Of a stretch of 64,000 bases of DNA, positions 8,715 to 15,363 are shown piece by piece. The notes beneath the pieces are model-generated. The model was not told where the DNA came from. It made no database searches and worked only from the letters and a program-made list of their open reading frames with translations. Where the stretch lies: assembly GCF_036174265.1 (NCBI RefSeq), contig NZ_CP108055.1:5580001-5644000 (forward strand). The letters run 5' to 3'. Every line of letters begins with the position of its first letter. Position 1 is the first letter of the stretch. The position numbers were made by a program, and so were the translations under genes. Source of the stretch: Streptomyces sp. NBC_00285 (GTDB taxonomy: Bacteria > Actinomycetota > Actinomycetes > Streptomycetales > Streptomycetaceae).

Positions 8715-9014
8715 TCAGCCGAGCAGGTCGTGCCGCGTCACCAGCCAGCTGATGGCGGTGAGGCGGCACACCGCGTAGTCGTGCCCCACGGGCTCGCGCC
8801 AGTCGATCTCGCCGAGCGCGTCGAGGAAGCCGAGGGCGTAGTCGGCGAGGTCCTCGCGGTGCGGCGGCCGGGGGATCAGCCCGGGGTGGTTGGCTGCGAG
8901 CCGCTCCCGCAGCTCGGCCACATGCTGGTCCACGGCGGCCACGAAGGCGGGCTCGAACGCGAACTCCGCGAACCGCGGCGCGAACGAGCTGCTGATGCTG
9001 GCCAGGGGGGACAT
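8715..9014 (-). CDS. Small conserved protein (DUF6401-like)
   Basis: 99 aa. On its own strand the ATG is preceded by TACGGT plus six bases, so a -10 element at 9021-9026 would place the transcript start at the ATG; the transcript may be leaderless. The sequence 'FVAAVDQHVAELRERLAAN' followed by 'DLADYALGFLDAL' and 'VCRLTAISWLV' resembles the small Streptomyces DUF6401 group, although I recall that family only loosely. Nothing suggests export. The gene converges on terB with an 11-nt gap. Confidence 0.55.
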   Translation of the reverse strand: MSPLASISSSFAPRFAEFAFEPAFVAAVDQHVAELRERLAANHPGLIPRPPHREDLADYALGFLDALGEIDWREPVGHDYAVCRLTAISWLVTRHDLLG

Positions 9015-9211
9015 TCCTCCACCGTAGAGGCGGTTCGCGCGGTGGAGGAGACCTGCTGGGGATGGTTTCCGTCACAGGGAACGGGCCTGTGCGGGACCGT
9101 TCCGGGGGCGGGTCTTGAAGGCCGGGTCCGGGGGCTGGTCCCTGAGGTCGGGTCCGTGGGTCGGTTACCGGGCCTGGGCCTGTGGGTCGGTTCCCGGGGG
9201 CGGGGTCGGGG

Positions 9212-9418
9212 TCAGTCCGTGGTGTTCTCGGGTGTCCGGTGCGGCTGGGCCACCTGCCCGGTGTGATGTGGCGCGGATGCCTTCGCGGGGCCCGCGTTCG
9301 CCGCGAGGATCAGCGTGGCCACCGTCACGACCGCGGCAGCGAAACCCCTGGTGTAACGCGCGGTGGTGCTGGTGCGTTCGAGCACGGCGACCTCGCAGCG
9401 GTGACGGTGAGCAGCCAT
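9212..9418 (-). CDS. Small secreted peptide precursor (candidate signal)
   Basis: 68 aa. It starts at ATG 9418, divergent from the XRE-TPR regulator at 9509. A central hydrophobic stretch (GFAAAVVTVATLILAANAG) followed by PAKASAPH is a convincing Sec signal with cleavage near AKA-SAP. This leaves a mature peptide of about 20 residues rich in His, Pro, Thr and Asn. The ATG has no ribosome site; it lies 12 nt from a TAATAC -10-like box inside the shared palindrome. A tiny exported product beside a TPR regulator recalls peptide-pheromone pairs (RRNPP type), but the pairing is inference. It could instead be an unrelated secreted peptide or a spurious ORF. Confidence 0.45.
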   Translation of the reverse strand: MAAHRHRCEVAVLERTSTTARYTRGFAAAVVTVATLILAANAGPAKASAPHHTGQVAQPHRTPENTTD

Positions 9419-9430
9419 GGCGGTGGCAGC

Positions 9431-9460
9431 GTATTAAGCACGGTTAATACGCCGTTTAAC
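9431..9460. promoter_or_regulatory. Overlapping dyad operator between peptide gene and XRE-TPR gene
   Basis: In a GC-rich neighbourhood, GTATTAA (9431-9437) and TTAATAC (9444-9450) form a perfect 7-bp inverted repeat with a 6-bp spacer. A second dyad, GTTAA (9443-9447) and TTAAC (9456-9460), shares the middle half-site. TAATAC can serve as a -10 box in both directions. This is what an autoregulated divergent XRE promoter would look like. No protein-binding evidence exists here. Confidence 0.6.
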
Positions 9461-9508
9461 CTAGGGGTTGCGCGAGCCGAACGGCAAGAGGCGCTGGGGG
9501 AGTTGGCG

Positions 9509-10855
9509 ATGTCGGAGCGGGACGACCCGGGTGTCATCGGGCGACGGGTGCAGCAGCTCAGAGTCGAACGCGGGCTGACCCAGAAACAGTTGGCCGAGCC
9601 CGCCTACACACCCGCGTACATCTCCACCCTGGAGGCCGGCCGGGTGCGGCCCTCCGACGACGCGCTCCGGCATCTTGCCGACCGGCTCGGCGTCGGGTTC
9701 GAGGAGCTGGCGACCGGCCGCCCGGCCCGCCTCGTCACCGATCTGCGCCTGCGGCTCACCGAGGCCCAGCGCACCCTCGCCACCGGAGAGGCCGAGGAGT
9801 CCGCCGCGCAGTACAGCAGCCTCCTCGCCGAGGCCGACGCGCTCGACCTCGCCGACGTACGGGCCGCCGCCCTGCTGGGGCTCGGGGAGTGCGCCGTGGA
9901 GACGGGCGAACTCGGCGCCGCGCTGCGGTACTTCGAGCGGTCCGAACAGGCACTCGGCGACGACGTACCGCTGCCCGCCCGGGCCCCCGCCCTGCGCGGG
10001 CGCGCCGTGACCCACTACCTCACCGGTGAACTCCGCTACTCCGTCTACCTGTTGGAATCGACCATCGACGAACTCAACCGCGGTGGACTGCACGACCCCG
10101 ACGCCCTGCTCCTCCTCTATGCGAGCGTCATCGGCCCCTACATGGACATGGGCGCCCACGCCCGTGCCGCCCAGGCCGCTGAACTCGCCCTCGCGCTCGC
10201 CCCGCGCTCCGGCGACCCCGCCCTCGTCGCCCGGATGCACCGGTCCGTCGCCCGCACCCTGCTCGCCGAGGGCCGGGTCGCCGAGGCCGACGCCTCCCTC
10301 GCCAAGGCCGCCGAGCTCTACCGAAAGCTGCAGCTCCGCACCGAACTGGCCAACTGCCACTGGATGCGCGGCTACGTCTACGCCCAGAACGGCGAACTGG
10401 AGCGCGCCGAGACCGAGTTGAGGCAGGCCCTCACCATGCTCTCCGCCAAGCGGGCCGCCCTCTACTCCAGCCAGGTCGCCGTCGAACTGGCCGACGTCCT
10501 GCACCGGCGCGGCAGGTCCGACGAGGCCGCCGCCCTCCTGCACGACGTGCTCAGCGACTTCAGCCCCGAACGCGGCGCCCTGCACTCCGCCGCCGCCCAC
10601 CGCCTCCTCGGGATCATCGCCGAGGACGCCCGCGACACCGAGGCCGCCGAGGAGCACTACGTCCGCGCCCTGAGCCTCCTGGAGCGGGCCGGCGCCGCCG
10701 GTGACCTGGCCGACCTGTGCAGGCTGCTCGGCGATCTGCTCCGCCGTACGGGACGGGTGGAGGCGGCACTCGACGCGTACCGGACGGGCCTCGGGCACCG
10801 TACGGCCCCCGGCACCACCACCCTGGGACCCGCACCCGCACAGCCGCCTCTGTGA
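9509..10855 (+). CDS. XRE-family regulator with TPR domain
   Basis: 448 aa. ATG 9509 follows GGGGGAG at 9496-9502; the longer frame to 9182 crosses low-complexity DNA and the operator. Residues about 8-65 are a classical XRE helix-turn-helix (IGRRVQQLRVERGLTQKQLA, then 'AYISTLEAGRVRPSDDALRHLADRLGV'). The rest (about 80-440) is built of helical repeats with TPR spacing, for example 'AALLGLGECAVETGELGAALRYFERSEQAL' and 'AALYSSQVAVELADVLHRRGRSDEAAALLHDVL'. The XRE plus TPR plan is shared with peptide-sensing regulators and with many Streptomyces developmental regulators. The divergent small secreted peptide gene and the shared palindrome suggest it controls that gene and itself. Confidence 0.85.
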   Translation: MSERDDPGVIGRRVQQLRVERGLTQKQLAEPAYTPAYISTLEAGRVRPSDDALRHLADRLGVGFEELATGRPARLVTDLRLRLTEAQRTLATGEAEESAAQYSSLLAEADALDLADVRAAALLGLGECAVETGELGAALRYFERSEQALGDDVPLPARAPALRGRAVTHYLTGELRYSVYLLESTIDELNRGGLHDPDALLLLYASVIGPYMDMGAHARAAQAAELALALAPRSGDPALVARMHRSVARTLLAEGRVAEADASLAKAAELYRKLQLRTELANCHWMRGYVYAQNGELERAETELRQALTMLSAKRAALYSSQVAVELADVLHRRGRSDEAAALLHDVLSDFSPERGALHSAAAHRLLGIIAEDARDTEAAEEHYVRALSLLERAGAAGDLADLCRLLGDLLRRTGRVEAALDAYRTGLGHRTAPGTTTLGPAPAQPPL

Positions 10856-10924
10856 CGATTCCGGGCCTGCGCACAGGTATGTCCGGTTAGCCTGCGCGGG
10901 ACACCGGAGGGCGGGGCGGGGCAC

Positions 10925-11941
10925 GTGCAGAACCAGAGGACGGCGGTGGCCGACGGGCTGAGGCTCGTCGCGTTCGGTCTGCGGGTCCTCGTCCATGTCG
11001 TCCTCGGCGGGGCCGCGCTGCTCGCCGTCGTCACGGTCGCCTCGGTCCTCGGGCCGATGCTCGCCCTCGACCTCTACACCCCGCCCGTCGCCGCCTGGTG
11101 GACCGTCTTCACGGCGATCGCGGTGCAGGGTGTGCCCTTCCTCCTGCTCGGTACGGTCGTCTCCGCGGCGATCGGCGCGTTCGTCCCGGAGCGGGTCCTC
11201 ACCCGGCTCCTGCCGCGCAACCAGGCCCTCGCGGTGCCGTTGGCGGGCGCGGCGGGAGTCGTCCTGCCGGGCTGCGAGTGCGCGTCCGTGCCGGTGGCCG
11301 GGAGCCTGATGCGGCGCGGGGTCGCGCCGCCCGCCGCGCTCGCCTTCCTGCTCTCCGCGCCCGCGATCAATCCCGTGGTGCTGGTCGCGACCTCCATCGC
11401 CTTTCCCGGCCAGCCCAGGATGGTGCTGGGACGGCTGCTCGCCTCCCTCGCCGTGGCCGTGGTGATGGGCTGGCTGTGGGCCCGGTTCGGCCGGGAGGAG
11501 TGGCTGCGGCTGCCGAAACGGTCGACCGGGACGTCCGCCCGCGGCCTGCGCGCCTTCGGCGCCGGGCTCCAGCACGACTTCCTGCACGCGGGCGGCTTCC
11601 TGGTGCTCGGCGCGGCGGCCGCGGCCACCTTCAACCTCGTCGTGCCGCGCTCGATCCTCGACCTCTTCACCGGCTCGGCCTGGCTGTCGGTCCTGCTGCT
11701 GGCTGTCCTCGCGGTCGTGCTGTGCGTGTGCAGCGAGGCCGACGCGTTCGTGGCGGCGTCCCTGAGCGGCTTCTCGCCGACCGCGCGGCTGGCGTTCATG
11801 GTGGTGGGGCCGATGGTCGACCTGAAGCTGTTCGCCCTCCAGGCGGGGACCTTCGGGCGGGCCTTCGCCGTCCGGTTCTCGGCCGTGACCTGGGTGACCG
11901 CCGTGGCCGGCAGTTCGCTCGTCGGGTGGTGGCTGCTGTGA
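10925..11941 (+). CDS. DUF318/ArsP-like permease
   Basis: 338 aa with about eight hydrophobic helices. The signature 'LPGCECASVPVAGSLMRRGV' (GCECAS) and the repeat 'VCSEADAFVAASL' match the DUF318 permease family (Bacillus YcgR; ArsP-like). GTG 10925 is the chosen start, with GGAGGG/GGGGCGGGG upstream though not ideally spaced. The stop overlaps the next start (GTGA at 11938-11941), showing translational coupling to the TIGR03943 protein. The two form the YcgR/YcgQ-type pair, probably an inner-membrane metal or metalloid transport system. No Zur box was recognised upstream. Confidence 0.83.
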   Translation: MQNQRTAVADGLRLVAFGLRVLVHVVLGGAALLAVVTVASVLGPMLALDLYTPPVAAWWTVFTAIAVQGVPFLLLGTVVSAAIGAFVPERVLTRLLPRNQALAVPLAGAAGVVLPGCECASVPVAGSLMRRGVAPPAALAFLLSAPAINPVVLVATSIAFPGQPRMVLGRLLASLAVAVVMGWLWARFGREEWLRLPKRSTGTSARGLRAFGAGLQHDFLHAGGFLVLGAAAAATFNLVVPRSILDLFTGSAWLSVLLLAVLAVVLCVCSEADAFVAASLSGFSPTARLAFMVVGPMVDLKLFALQAGTFGRAFAVRFSAVTWVTAVAGSSLVGWWLL

Positions 11942-12690
11942 GGCGGTACGGCCCCTGTCTGCTCCTCGTCCTCGTCGGAGCGGCAGTACTGCGCATCTCG
12001 CTCCTCAGCGACCTGTATCTGCGGTACGTACAGGGGGCGTTGCGGCCGTACCTCGTGATGTCCGGGGTGCTGCTGGTGCTGTTGGGGACCGCTATGGCGG
12101 CGGTACGGCGAACGGGCCGCGAATTCCCCGAGGACGAGCACGAGCACGAGGAGGGACACGACGAACAGCACGAACACGGTCACAGCGCCGCCGGCCCCCG
12201 CATCGCCTGGCTGCTCACCCTGCCCGCCCTCGCGCTGCTCCTCTTCCCGCCGCCCGCGCTCGGCTCCTACAGCGCCGGGCGGGAGGCGGCGCAGCGGGCG
12301 GCCCAGGGCGTCGGGACCTTCCCGGCGCTGCCCGCCGGGGACCCCGTCGAGCTCACCGTCGGGGAGTTCGGCTCGCGGGCGGTCTACGACAGCGGGCGTT
12401 CACTGAAGGGCCGTACGGTCCGGATGACCGGGTTCGTGACCCACGGCGACGGCGGCACCTGGTACGTCACCCGGCTGGTCGTCACCTGCTGCGCCGCCGA
12501 CGCCACCACCGCCGAGGCCGAGATACGGGGCGCCGTGGACGGGGCCCCGCCGGTCGACACCTGGGTCACCGTCACCGGCACCTGGCACCCCGAGGGGAAG
12601 CTCGGCACCGACGCCGCCTGGCCGCCGGTCGTGGACGCGATCGCCGTACGGCAGGTGAAGGAGCCGGCGGATCCCTACGAGAAGCGCTGA
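11938..12690 (+). CDS. TIGR03943-family permease partner, His-rich loop
   Basis: 250 aa, starting at the GTG that overlaps the permease stop. Two N-terminal helices are followed by a strikingly acidic and His-rich loop (about residues 63-84, with HEHEEGHDEQHEHGH), a likely metal-binding segment. A further helix (IAWLLTLPALALLLFPPPALG) leads to an outer domain with conserved features of the YcgQ/TIGR03943 family: 'GRTVRMTGFV', 'YVTRLVVTCCAADA' and 'VTVTGTWHPEG'. The paired cysteines of TCCAADA are typical. It probably works with the upstream permease on a divalent metal; the substrate is not determined. Confidence 0.82.
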   Translation: MRRYGPCLLLVLVGAAVLRISLLSDLYLRYVQGALRPYLVMSGVLLVLLGTAMAAVRRTGREFPEDEHEHEEGHDEQHEHGHSAAGPRIAWLLTLPALALLLFPPPALGSYSAGREAAQRAAQGVGTFPALPAGDPVELTVGEFGSRAVYDSGRSLKGRTVRMTGFVTHGDGGTWYVTRLVVTCCAADATTAEAEIRGAVDGAPPVDTWVTVTGTWHPEGKLGTDAAWPPVVDAIAVRQVKEPADPYEKR

Positions 12691-12696
12691 GGTGGT

Positions 12697-12738
12697 GCCG
12701 GGGCGGCCGCCGTGCCGGTGGCCGACGACCGCCCCGGC
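12697..12738 (+). terminator. Candidate terminator hairpin after permease operon
   Basis: GCCGGGGCGG (12697-12706) pairs perfectly with CCGCCCCGGC (12729-12738) across a 22-nt loop, starting 7 nt after the stop codon. It has no U-tract, as is common in Streptomyces. Confidence 0.5.
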
Positions 12739-12742
12739 GAGG

Positions 12743-12764
12743 ACGCGCCGCTCCCTTGGCGCGT
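12743..12764 (+). terminator. Second candidate terminator hairpin
   Basis: ACGCGCC (12743-12749) and GGCGCGT (12758-12764) form a 7-bp perfect stem with an 8-nt loop and end in GTTCTCC. It may act in tandem with the preceding hairpin. Confidence 0.45.
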
Positions 12765-13035
12765 TCTCCTGGAAGGTCCCCGTCCCGCGCGGGGCATCGA
12801 CGGACGCCCCGGTCGGCGTCGCGGAACAGGGACGAAGCAGCTACGCCGCTCTGGGCACAGGGACGCCGTGGCGCGATCGAGGGGGGACGGGCGGGGACAT
12901 GGGCGGCTCCAGCACAGTTCGACGCTGTGCGGCCGCTGCCTGACCGTCGCCGTCAACAGTAAAGAACTCGTATGCGGTCTGTGAAGAGCGCATGGGGGTA
13001 CCTGGTGGTCCGGACCACCGAGGAAGGACGCCCTT

Positions 13036-13830
13036 GTGACGGACACACCCTCCGCGGCCCCGCCCGACGGGCCGGCACGCGGTGAGCAGACCCTGGCACG
13101 ACTGCAGCAACTGCAGCTGGAGGCCGACCGGCTGGACGACTTCCTGCGCGAGCTCGTACGGCTCGCCTCGACGTCACTGCCCACGCCGGTGTACTGCTCG
13201 ATCACTCTCAGGTCGGAGAACAGCGCCCACCCGTACACCGCGGCCGCCAGCCACCAACTGGTGGACCAGTTCGATCAGCGGCAGTACGACGAGGGCGACG
13301 GCCCGTGTCTGCGGACCCTGCGGACCGGCACCTCGCACCATGTCGACGACGTCGACGGGGAGGACCGCTTCGGCTCCTTCCCCGACATCGCCCGGGAGTA
13401 CGGCCTGCGCAGCATGCTCGCGCTGCCGCTGGCACCGCCCCGGCAACAGGTCGCCGGCGTGCTGAACATGTACTCCGCCGAACCGCACGGTTTCGACCTG
13501 TCGGTGCGTGAGCAGGCCGTCGTCTTCGCGGGGCACGCCTCGGGCGCGCTGGGCGTGGCCCTGAAGTTCGCGGGCCAGCTCCAGTTCAGCCTGGACCTGC
13601 AGAGCGCGATCGCCTCACGGACCGTCATCGACCAGGCTCTCGGCATCGTCATGGCCCGGGAGGGCTGCACCGCGGAGCGGGCGTTCGAGATCCTGACCAA
13701 GGCCTCCCAGCAGCGCAACGTGAAACTGCGCGACCTCGCCGGGGACCTCGTCCAGGGTGTCTCCGGGCAGCCGCCCTCCGTACGGCCGCTCTCCCCGCGC
13801 ACCTTCCCGCTGGCCGGCCAGGGCCACTAG
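13036..13830 (+). CDS. GAF and ANTAR domain protein
   Basis: 264 aa. GTG 13036 follows GAGGAAGGA. Residues about 45-175 form a GAF domain (DEGDGPCLRTLRTG, RSMLALPL, 'VAGVLNMYSAEPHGFD'). Residues about 185-245 form an ANTAR RNA-binding domain with the usual 'SRTVIDQALGIVMAREGC' helix and 'AFEILTKASQQRNVKLRDLA'. ANTAR proteins bind paired hairpins in nascent RNA and prevent termination, and the GAF domain supplies the input. It has no attached receiver domain. A second, minimal ANTAR protein follows 24 nt downstream, so the two are probably co-transcribed. Confidence 0.9.
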   Translation: MTDTPSAAPPDGPARGEQTLARLQQLQLEADRLDDFLRELVRLASTSLPTPVYCSITLRSENSAHPYTAAASHQLVDQFDQRQYDEGDGPCLRTLRTGTSHHVDDVDGEDRFGSFPDIAREYGLRSMLALPLAPPRQQVAGVLNMYSAEPHGFDLSVREQAVVFAGHASGALGVALKFAGQLQFSLDLQSAIASRTVIDQALGIVMAREGCTAERAFEILTKASQQRNVKLRDLAGDLVQGVSGQPPSVRPLSPRTFPLAGQGH

Positions 13831-13853
13831 GCATTTGACCCGGAGGGCGGCGG

Positions 13854-14123
13854 GTGGCCGGGCGGTGCCCATGGCCCGCCGAGGCCCGGCGCCCGCACGA
13901 CCTGCTCACCTCCCTGCAGGCCGCGGTCTCCGCGAAGGCGAGTGTCGAGCCGGCGAAGGGGCTGCTCGCGGAGTACGCGGGCGTCTCGTTCCCCGAGGCG
14001 CTGAAGCTGCTGCGCCGGCACGCGGAGAAGGAGCACCGGTCCCTGACGGCCGTCGCCCGCGCCCTGGCCGAGCGCAGCCTGGACCCCCGGGACGTACTGG
14101 AGGAGCAGCTGCGCCGGTCCTGA
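13854..14123 (+). CDS. Small stand-alone ANTAR-domain protein
   Basis: 89 aa. GTG 13854 follows CGGAGGG at 13841. Apart from about 16 N-terminal residues the whole protein is an ANTAR domain: 'SLQAAVSAKASVEPAKGLLAEYAGVSF' and 'EALKLLRRHAEKEHRSLTAVARALAE' align with the preceding gene's C-terminus and the family consensus (the canonical x-x-A-K-G-x-L-A core is intact). No sensor domain is present, so it may form mixed dimers with the GAF-ANTAR protein upstream. Its stop lies 4 nt from the stop of the convergent lipoprotein gene. Confidence 0.8.
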   Translation: MAGRCPWPAEARRPHDLLTSLQAAVSAKASVEPAKGLLAEYAGVSFPEALKLLRRHAEKEHRSLTAVARALAERSLDPRDVLEEQLRRS

Positions 14124-14127
14124 CCGG

Positions 14128-14922
14128 TCAGACCTGTACCCGGCCCTGCTTCCTGACCTCCGTCAGCCGCCGGGCCCCCAGCTCCACGGCGGCCTGCGTG
14201 GCGTCCGTCTGTACGTCGCCGAAGCCGCCGTTGGTCACGCTGATCGCGTCCTCCCCCACCCGGACGGCGGCGACCTCCAGGGTGAGCGTCACCGGTTCAC
14301 CGGCCGGGGACTGGCCGGTCAGCAGCAGCCCCAGCCCCTGCCGGGCGTCTCCCGCCTCCGGCAACGGCGCCTCCATCACCTGGACGCCCAGCACGGCCCC
14401 GGTGACCGTCGTGGCCGCGAACCGGGCGCACTTCTGCGGAAGGTCCTTCAGCCAGGCCAGCGTTCTGTCGATCTCGGCCGGGGGTCGGGCGAGCACCTGA
14501 TAGCGCAGCTGCGCCTCGTTCCACTGGTCGTCCAGTCCCACGACCGCGCGGGGCTGGGCATCGGCCCCGAACAGGTCGTCTGCGTACAGCGAGTCGAGCA
14601 GCCGCTGGCAGTCCGGCAGTTCCGTCTTCGCCTTCAGCACCCCGTCGTGCCAGGTGGCCGTGCCCTGGGTGGGGGTCCAGGGCTCCCCGAGATCCGCGTC
14701 CGTGATGAGGGCGGCCTGGGCCATGGCCTCGGTGAGGGTGGTGGAGGCGGCCGGTGAGGCTTTCGGGCTCGGGCTCTTGGACGGGGCCGCGCTGGTGGGC
14801 GGGGTGATCGGCGGCTTGGCCGCGGCCGGCGGCGTGGAGAGCGCGGAACAGCCGGTGGCGGCGAGGAGACCGGCGAGGGCGAGGACGCAGGCGGCGACGT
14901 GGGAGGCACGGGGCGGGGTCAT
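14128..14922 (-). CDS. Secreted lipoprotein, sensor-like outer domain
   Basis: 264 aa. ATG 14922 begins a lipoprotein signal peptide with lipobox LLAATGC (Cys about 25). A Pro/Ser/Lys-rich tether (about 30-60) follows, then an alpha/beta outer domain. Features such as 'DADLGEPWTPT', 'LPDCQRLLDSLYADD' and 'ALGVQVMEAPLPEAG'-like strands resemble PknH-type sensor domains of mycobacterial and Streptomyces lipoproteins. One pair of cysteines (in LPDCQRL and QKCARF) probably forms a disulfide. No ligand can be named. Confidence 0.78.
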   Translation of the reverse strand: MTPPRASHVAACVLALAGLLAATGCSALSTPPAAAKPPITPPTSAAPSKSPSPKASPAASTTLTEAMAQAALITDADLGEPWTPTQGTATWHDGVLKAKTELPDCQRLLDSLYADDLFGADAQPRAVVGLDDQWNEAQLRYQVLARPPAEIDRTLAWLKDLPQKCARFAATTVTGAVLGVQVMEAPLPEAGDARQGLGLLLTGQSPAGEPVTLTLEVAAVRVGEDAISVTNGGFGDVQTDATQAAVELGARRLTEVRKQGRVQV

Positions 14923-14980
14923 GTCTCCAAGTGACCACCGGGTTCGACGGGGTCACCAGCGGTCCGGGCCGTACGGGTTA

Positions 14981-15008
14981 CGCGGTGCGGTGCACGCGGT
15001 GCGGTGCA
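14981..15008. repeat. Perfect 14-bp tandem duplication
   Basis: CGCGGTGCGGTGCA occurs twice head to tail (14981-14994 and 14995-15008). It lies in non-coding DNA between the lipoprotein and the ThrRS leader. Confidence 0.8.
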
Positions 15009-15060
15009 CTGGTACGCCGTTCCCCGGTGAACCGCGTGCGGCCCGGCGAAACCCTGCGCC

Positions 15061-15137
15061 GCGGATCTGCGGGTGTGGCCGGTGGCCGTGCGTGTGCGGC
15101 GCGGATCTGTGGGTGTGGTCCGGCCGGTAACCGTGCG
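15061..15137. repeat. Imperfect direct repeat of about 35 bp with 40-bp period
   Basis: GCGGATCTGCGGGTGTGGCC (from 15061) recurs as GCGGATCTGTGGGTGTGGTC (from 15101). Both copies run into a GGCCGGT...CCGTGCG block. It looks like a local duplication in non-coding DNA just upstream of the ThrRS leader promoter. Confidence 0.65.
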
Positions 15138-15198
15138 CCCCGGACCCGGGCCGCGCGGTCCGGGCGAAAACCCTTCGCGCCGCCTCCGCGCCTCCCGC

Positions 15199-15204
15199 TA
15201 CCGT
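15199..15204 (+). promoter_or_regulatory. Candidate -10 box for leaderless leader-peptide transcript
   Basis: TACCGT ends 6 nt before the ATG of the Thr leader ORF, and no ribosome site precedes that ATG. This spacing puts the transcript start at the ATG. The -35 region (TTCGCG near 15174) is poor, so the promoter is tentative. Confidence 0.4.
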
Positions 15205-15210
15205 CCTCTC

Positions 15211-15273
15211 ATGCAGCGCGCCCAAGCAGTCCCGTCGATCACGACGACGCCGGAGCAGGTCCCGGTGCGCTGA
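15211..15273 (+). CDS. Threonine leader peptide of ThrRS paralogue
   Basis: 20-codon ORF (reads MQRAQAVPSI, then three Thr, then PEQVPVR) ending in TGA at 15271. Three consecutive ACG threonine codons occupy 15241-15249. A strong terminator hairpin begins 16 nt after the stop, and a threonyl-tRNA synthetase gene follows. This is the layout of ribosome-mediated attenuation, as known for Streptomyces trp and branched-chain amino acid leaders: shortage of charged tRNA-Thr would stall the ribosome on the ACG run and prevent termination. The leader is too short for automatic gene calling. Confidence 0.72.
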   Translation: MQRAQAVPSITTTPEQVPVR

Positions 15274-15288
15274 CCGCTGACGCAGTCC

Positions 15289-15318
15289 GAAGCCCCGGGG
15301 CGAGTGCCCCGGGGCTTC
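15289..15318 (+). terminator. Attenuator terminator upstream of ThrRS paralogue
   Basis: GAAGCCCCGGGG (15289-15300) and CCCCGGGGCTTC (15307-15318) form a perfect 12-bp stem with a 6-nt loop, 45 nt before the ThrRS start. A competing pairing is possible: GUCCCGG (15259-15265, inside the leader ORF just after the Thr codons) with CCGGGGC (15295-15301), 7 bp including one G-U. It would block this hairpin and could be the antiterminator. Confidence 0.75.
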
Positions 15319-15363
15319 GTCGTTCCCGCCGGTCCCTCGCCCCCCACCCCGAGGGAGACCCGC

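Larger units (their letters stand above)
12691..13035. other. Gap of about 345 nt with two hairpins, no credible gene
   Basis: It holds two probable terminators of the permease operon (12697-12738 and 12743-12764), then GC-rich sequence without codon bias that reads as short shadow ORFs in all frames. The GAGGAAGGA ribosome site of the next gene is at its right end. The promoter for the GAF-ANTAR gene should lie between about 12770 and 13020, but I could not assign -35/-10 boxes. Confidence 0.5.

Noticed and set aside
9461..11587. 708-codon open frame on the minus strand across the XRE-TPR and permease genes
   Set aside because: Antisense shadow; no domain and biased composition. It crosses two well-supported genes and the spacer between them.
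12692..12984. Three overlapping plus-strand ORFs after the permease operon
   Set aside because: They run through two terminator hairpins, lack ribosome sites and show no codon bias favouring one frame.
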